Assembly: GCA_016859345.1 (NCBI GenBank)
Contig: CM029124.1
Location: 12,240,480-12,304,479 of the forward strand
Reading direction: 5' to 3'
Origin: Istiophorus platypterus
Lineage: Eukaryota; Chordata; Actinopteri; Istiophoriformes; Istiophoridae
Length of the DNA stretch: 64,000 bases
A program made the position numbers and the translations under genes. Below are positions 61,683 to 64,000 of the stretch, piece by piece. A model generated the notes under the pieces. It saw only the letters and a program-made list of their open reading frames with translations, was not told where the DNA came from and made no database searches. Every line of letters begins with the position of its first letter. The first letter of the stretch is position 1.

Positions 61683-64000
61683 AGTCCTAATATATCTTGT
61701 TAACCTGCCTCTGACTTGCTTAAATGGGAATCCCCTGCCTGCCTCTTGAGACACACACAAACACACACACTGGATCTGTCAAAGGACTCCTTTGTTCGCT
61801 TCATTATTCATTTCTATTCTACCAAAGTTCACTCCTAAGCCTACCCTGAACTCCCCTTACCAGAGCCATCTGAATGTTGCTTTGTCGCTCCTTGCAGGTT
61901 TTTCATAGAGCTCAGACGAAGCTTAACTAATCACTCATAAATGTTGCTGAGTGGCCGGCCACCGCGGACAGCAAAACAAATCACTCGCCATGAAAACTCT
62001 AATTGGCCTTAAGGTCAGGGGCGAGTCAGATTTTCAAGAGCAGGATACAACATTGCTCTTGTAGATAAAAAAAAGCATCTGTTTCTTCTTTTTTCTTGCT
62101 TCCAAACAAACCCACACACCCATGCAAGCATGTGCATGTATACATAAACCAGCCTGCAGTATGTGCATGCACCTAAACACCCCCTAGCTTCTCAAAAACC
62201 ACCGTCTCCACCACTGTGTGGGTCTGTGAATTGTTAAAGAGTAACAAAGCTGTTTTGTGCCCGGCAGATAAAAGACCTGTGTACCAGCGAGGTCAGCCAC
62301 TCCATAAATATGTTGGCTCTTCTTATTACAAGCTGTGTCCATGACAAAGGACAAACAGCTGGGAAAAGAAATGCTACATGGCAGGAATGGACAAGGGCCA
62401 TTTTCAGCCTGGCTGGTCAGACACCAGCCCCTGAGCTGTCCCTACTAAGGCTGTTTACTTGACCCACAGGAGAGAGAGAGAGAAAGTTGACACAGCAACC
62501 CTCTAGCTCTCCTACCTCCATCATATACACACAATTTCTCTCTCTTTGATGACAATGATTAAGCCTTGCAACAAAATCTCCAATGCTGAGAAAGGGTCAT
62601 CAATTACCCTATGATACTCTTCATTACCTTCCACCTGTTTCATCCACTACTTCCCCTCAATGCTCCACCTGGCTGTACTATGTTAGTCGCGTCATCAAGG
62701 AAAGTTTAAAACAGGTGGAGATGTACTTACATACCTGCTGTCTGCTTAGAATATTTAGAAATTCAAAATCTAACATTTTTAAGATCTAAGGATTTGTATT
62801 GTGTCTGGGAATTAATGATCTGGATGAATTTACAATCTAAAATTGCACATGAATTAAACACGGTTGGTTTGGAAGGCAGGTTTTTGTATATTTTAGACTA
62901 AATATCTTTAAATTTCATCATTTTTAGACAGAAAAAATCAATAGAGTTATTCTCTCCCTAGAATCCTGGGATTGTGAAGGTTGTGAAGCAGCATTTAGGG
63001 AGATAAAATGTACTGTAGATAAAAGTCAAAATAGCAAGTTGGTTGACGACTGATATGCAAAATAAATCAAAATTAGCCACCAGTTAGCCACTATTTTGGT
63101 TTCTATTTAGTTTGGTTTCTATTTAATTCCCTCAGTATCTTTAGTTATTGCCCTGAAGATGTGTATGTATTATTACATTAACAAAATATTTAATGCTGTG
63201 AAGAAAAAAATCTCTTACTTTTATATTGTCTGTTTGCTGTTTTAAGTATCAAATCAAATTTCTTACAGGAGAATGATAGTGAGATGTTGATCAAAAAACC
63301 CAAACTTTTTTCAGGGTATATTTTACAGTTTTTCCCTAATTGTATTTCATATTCTGCTCTTTCCTTTTTTTCCCTCAATTTTTTTATTACTGATGTGTGG
63401 ATCAGTCATAGCGGAGGAACCTGTTTATGTTTGATAAAGAGGATTGGTTTCTGAAAGTGGGCAAATTAATTGGCAGTGTGTGAGGTGCATTGAGAAAATA
63501 ACAAATGCAAAGCAGCTTTAACTCAACATTACTCTTGAAAACAAAAGCTATCCAGAGATTTGCAGGGAGAATGAATAAAACTATACCACAAACAAAACAA
63601 AAAATAAACATCAGGCAAACATGACTTCATAGAGAGTATCATATAGAATATATGAACTAGCTGTCTCAGTTAGTTCAGTATTACAACTATGTTAATTAAT
63701 CCTGAAGCAAATGCCATGTTTGGCCAATTCATTAACCCACTGCTGTTCTTCTCTCAGACTCTGATTGCTGAAATCTGGGTAATCAGCTTGAGTGAAAGAG
63801 ACATTTTTCCTCCTTTCTGTCCTTTTAAAATTCCTACTAGTCCTTATGGGATTTTTGATTGAGTCAAGCTACCAAAAGACATCCTTAACATAAAAACCAT
63901 CTATCAAAAAATATATTTTTAAATGCCTACTAATTAAAGATAGAGATAACATTAATGTGTCCTTTTTCGGCAAAACTATCAGAGATTTTTGCTCAGGCAC
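61683..64000. other. Intergenic to right edge, no gene recognised
   Basis: Contains a conserved-looking stretch at about 61,870-62,050 (AACTAATCACTCATAAATG, GGCCGGCCACCGCGGACAGC, CTCTAATTGGCCTTAAGG). Single-copy AT-rich DNA follows to the edge. In mammals the next gene on the 5' side of PAX2 is HIF1AN; I found no sign of its exons here. Confidence 0.6.

Noticed and set aside
1..64000. CRISPR array, tRNA, rRNA, bacterial operon or viral genes
   Set aside because: No spaced direct repeats, tRNA or rRNA core sequences, or phage/viral protein motifs were seen. The splice sites and microsatellites identify vertebrate nuclear DNA.

Overview
The window comes from a ray-finned fish nuclear genome, probably a teleost. 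It holds the 5' two-thirds of one recognisable gene, pax2, on the minus strand, followed by about 50 kb of upstream sequence with no recognisable intact gene. The fish assignment rests on four things: the pax2 protein sequence; a 15-residue cassette exon (VLWSGNHLDGRKIGH) that I remember from zebrafish pax2a; very dense CA/GA/AAT microsatellites with short introns; and two degenerate copies of an interspersed repeat I know from teleost introns. I cannot decide between pax2a and pax2b from the sequence alone.

Gene region (1-14,461, read right to left). Coding exon 1 (10,059-10,101, MDIHCKADPFSAMHR), exons 2 and 3 (7,613-7,778 and 6,253-6,450, most of the paired domain), exon 4 (2,545-2,630, end of the paired domain and linker), exon 5 (2,183-2,302, octapeptide and a basic KRKR patch) and the optional 45-nt exon 6 (1,109-1,153) join in one reading frame through GT-AG junctions. 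The exons for the partial homeodomain and transactivation domain lie beyond the left edge, past a 248-bp (AGG)n tract. Intron 1 carries a recent tandem duplication of about 680 bp.

Most interesting region (10-15 kb, upstream of exon 1). Besides the canonical leader there are two candidate alternative first exons on the same strand. Both end at good splice donors in phase 1, the phase exon 2 needs. The one at 14,437-14,461 encodes MPHSAGRS-G, which matches the N-terminus of PAX8 (MPHNSIRS-G) at five of eight residues. The one at 11,613-11,649 encodes MSAIYRAMLHTG and resembles nothing I know. If used, pax2 here would have up to three promoters giving different N-termini in front of one paired domain, as PAX5 does with its exons 1A and 1B.

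Upstream desert (14.7-64 kb). I see microsatellites, purine/pyrimidine tracts, two copies of a teleost interspersed repeat (one interrupted by a second, TIR-bearing element), one frame-shifted coding-like fragment (41,956-42,259, minus strand), and several non-repetitive stretches rich in homeodomain-type ATTA cores that are candidates for pax2 enhancers. No tRNA, rRNA or CRISPR array was seen.
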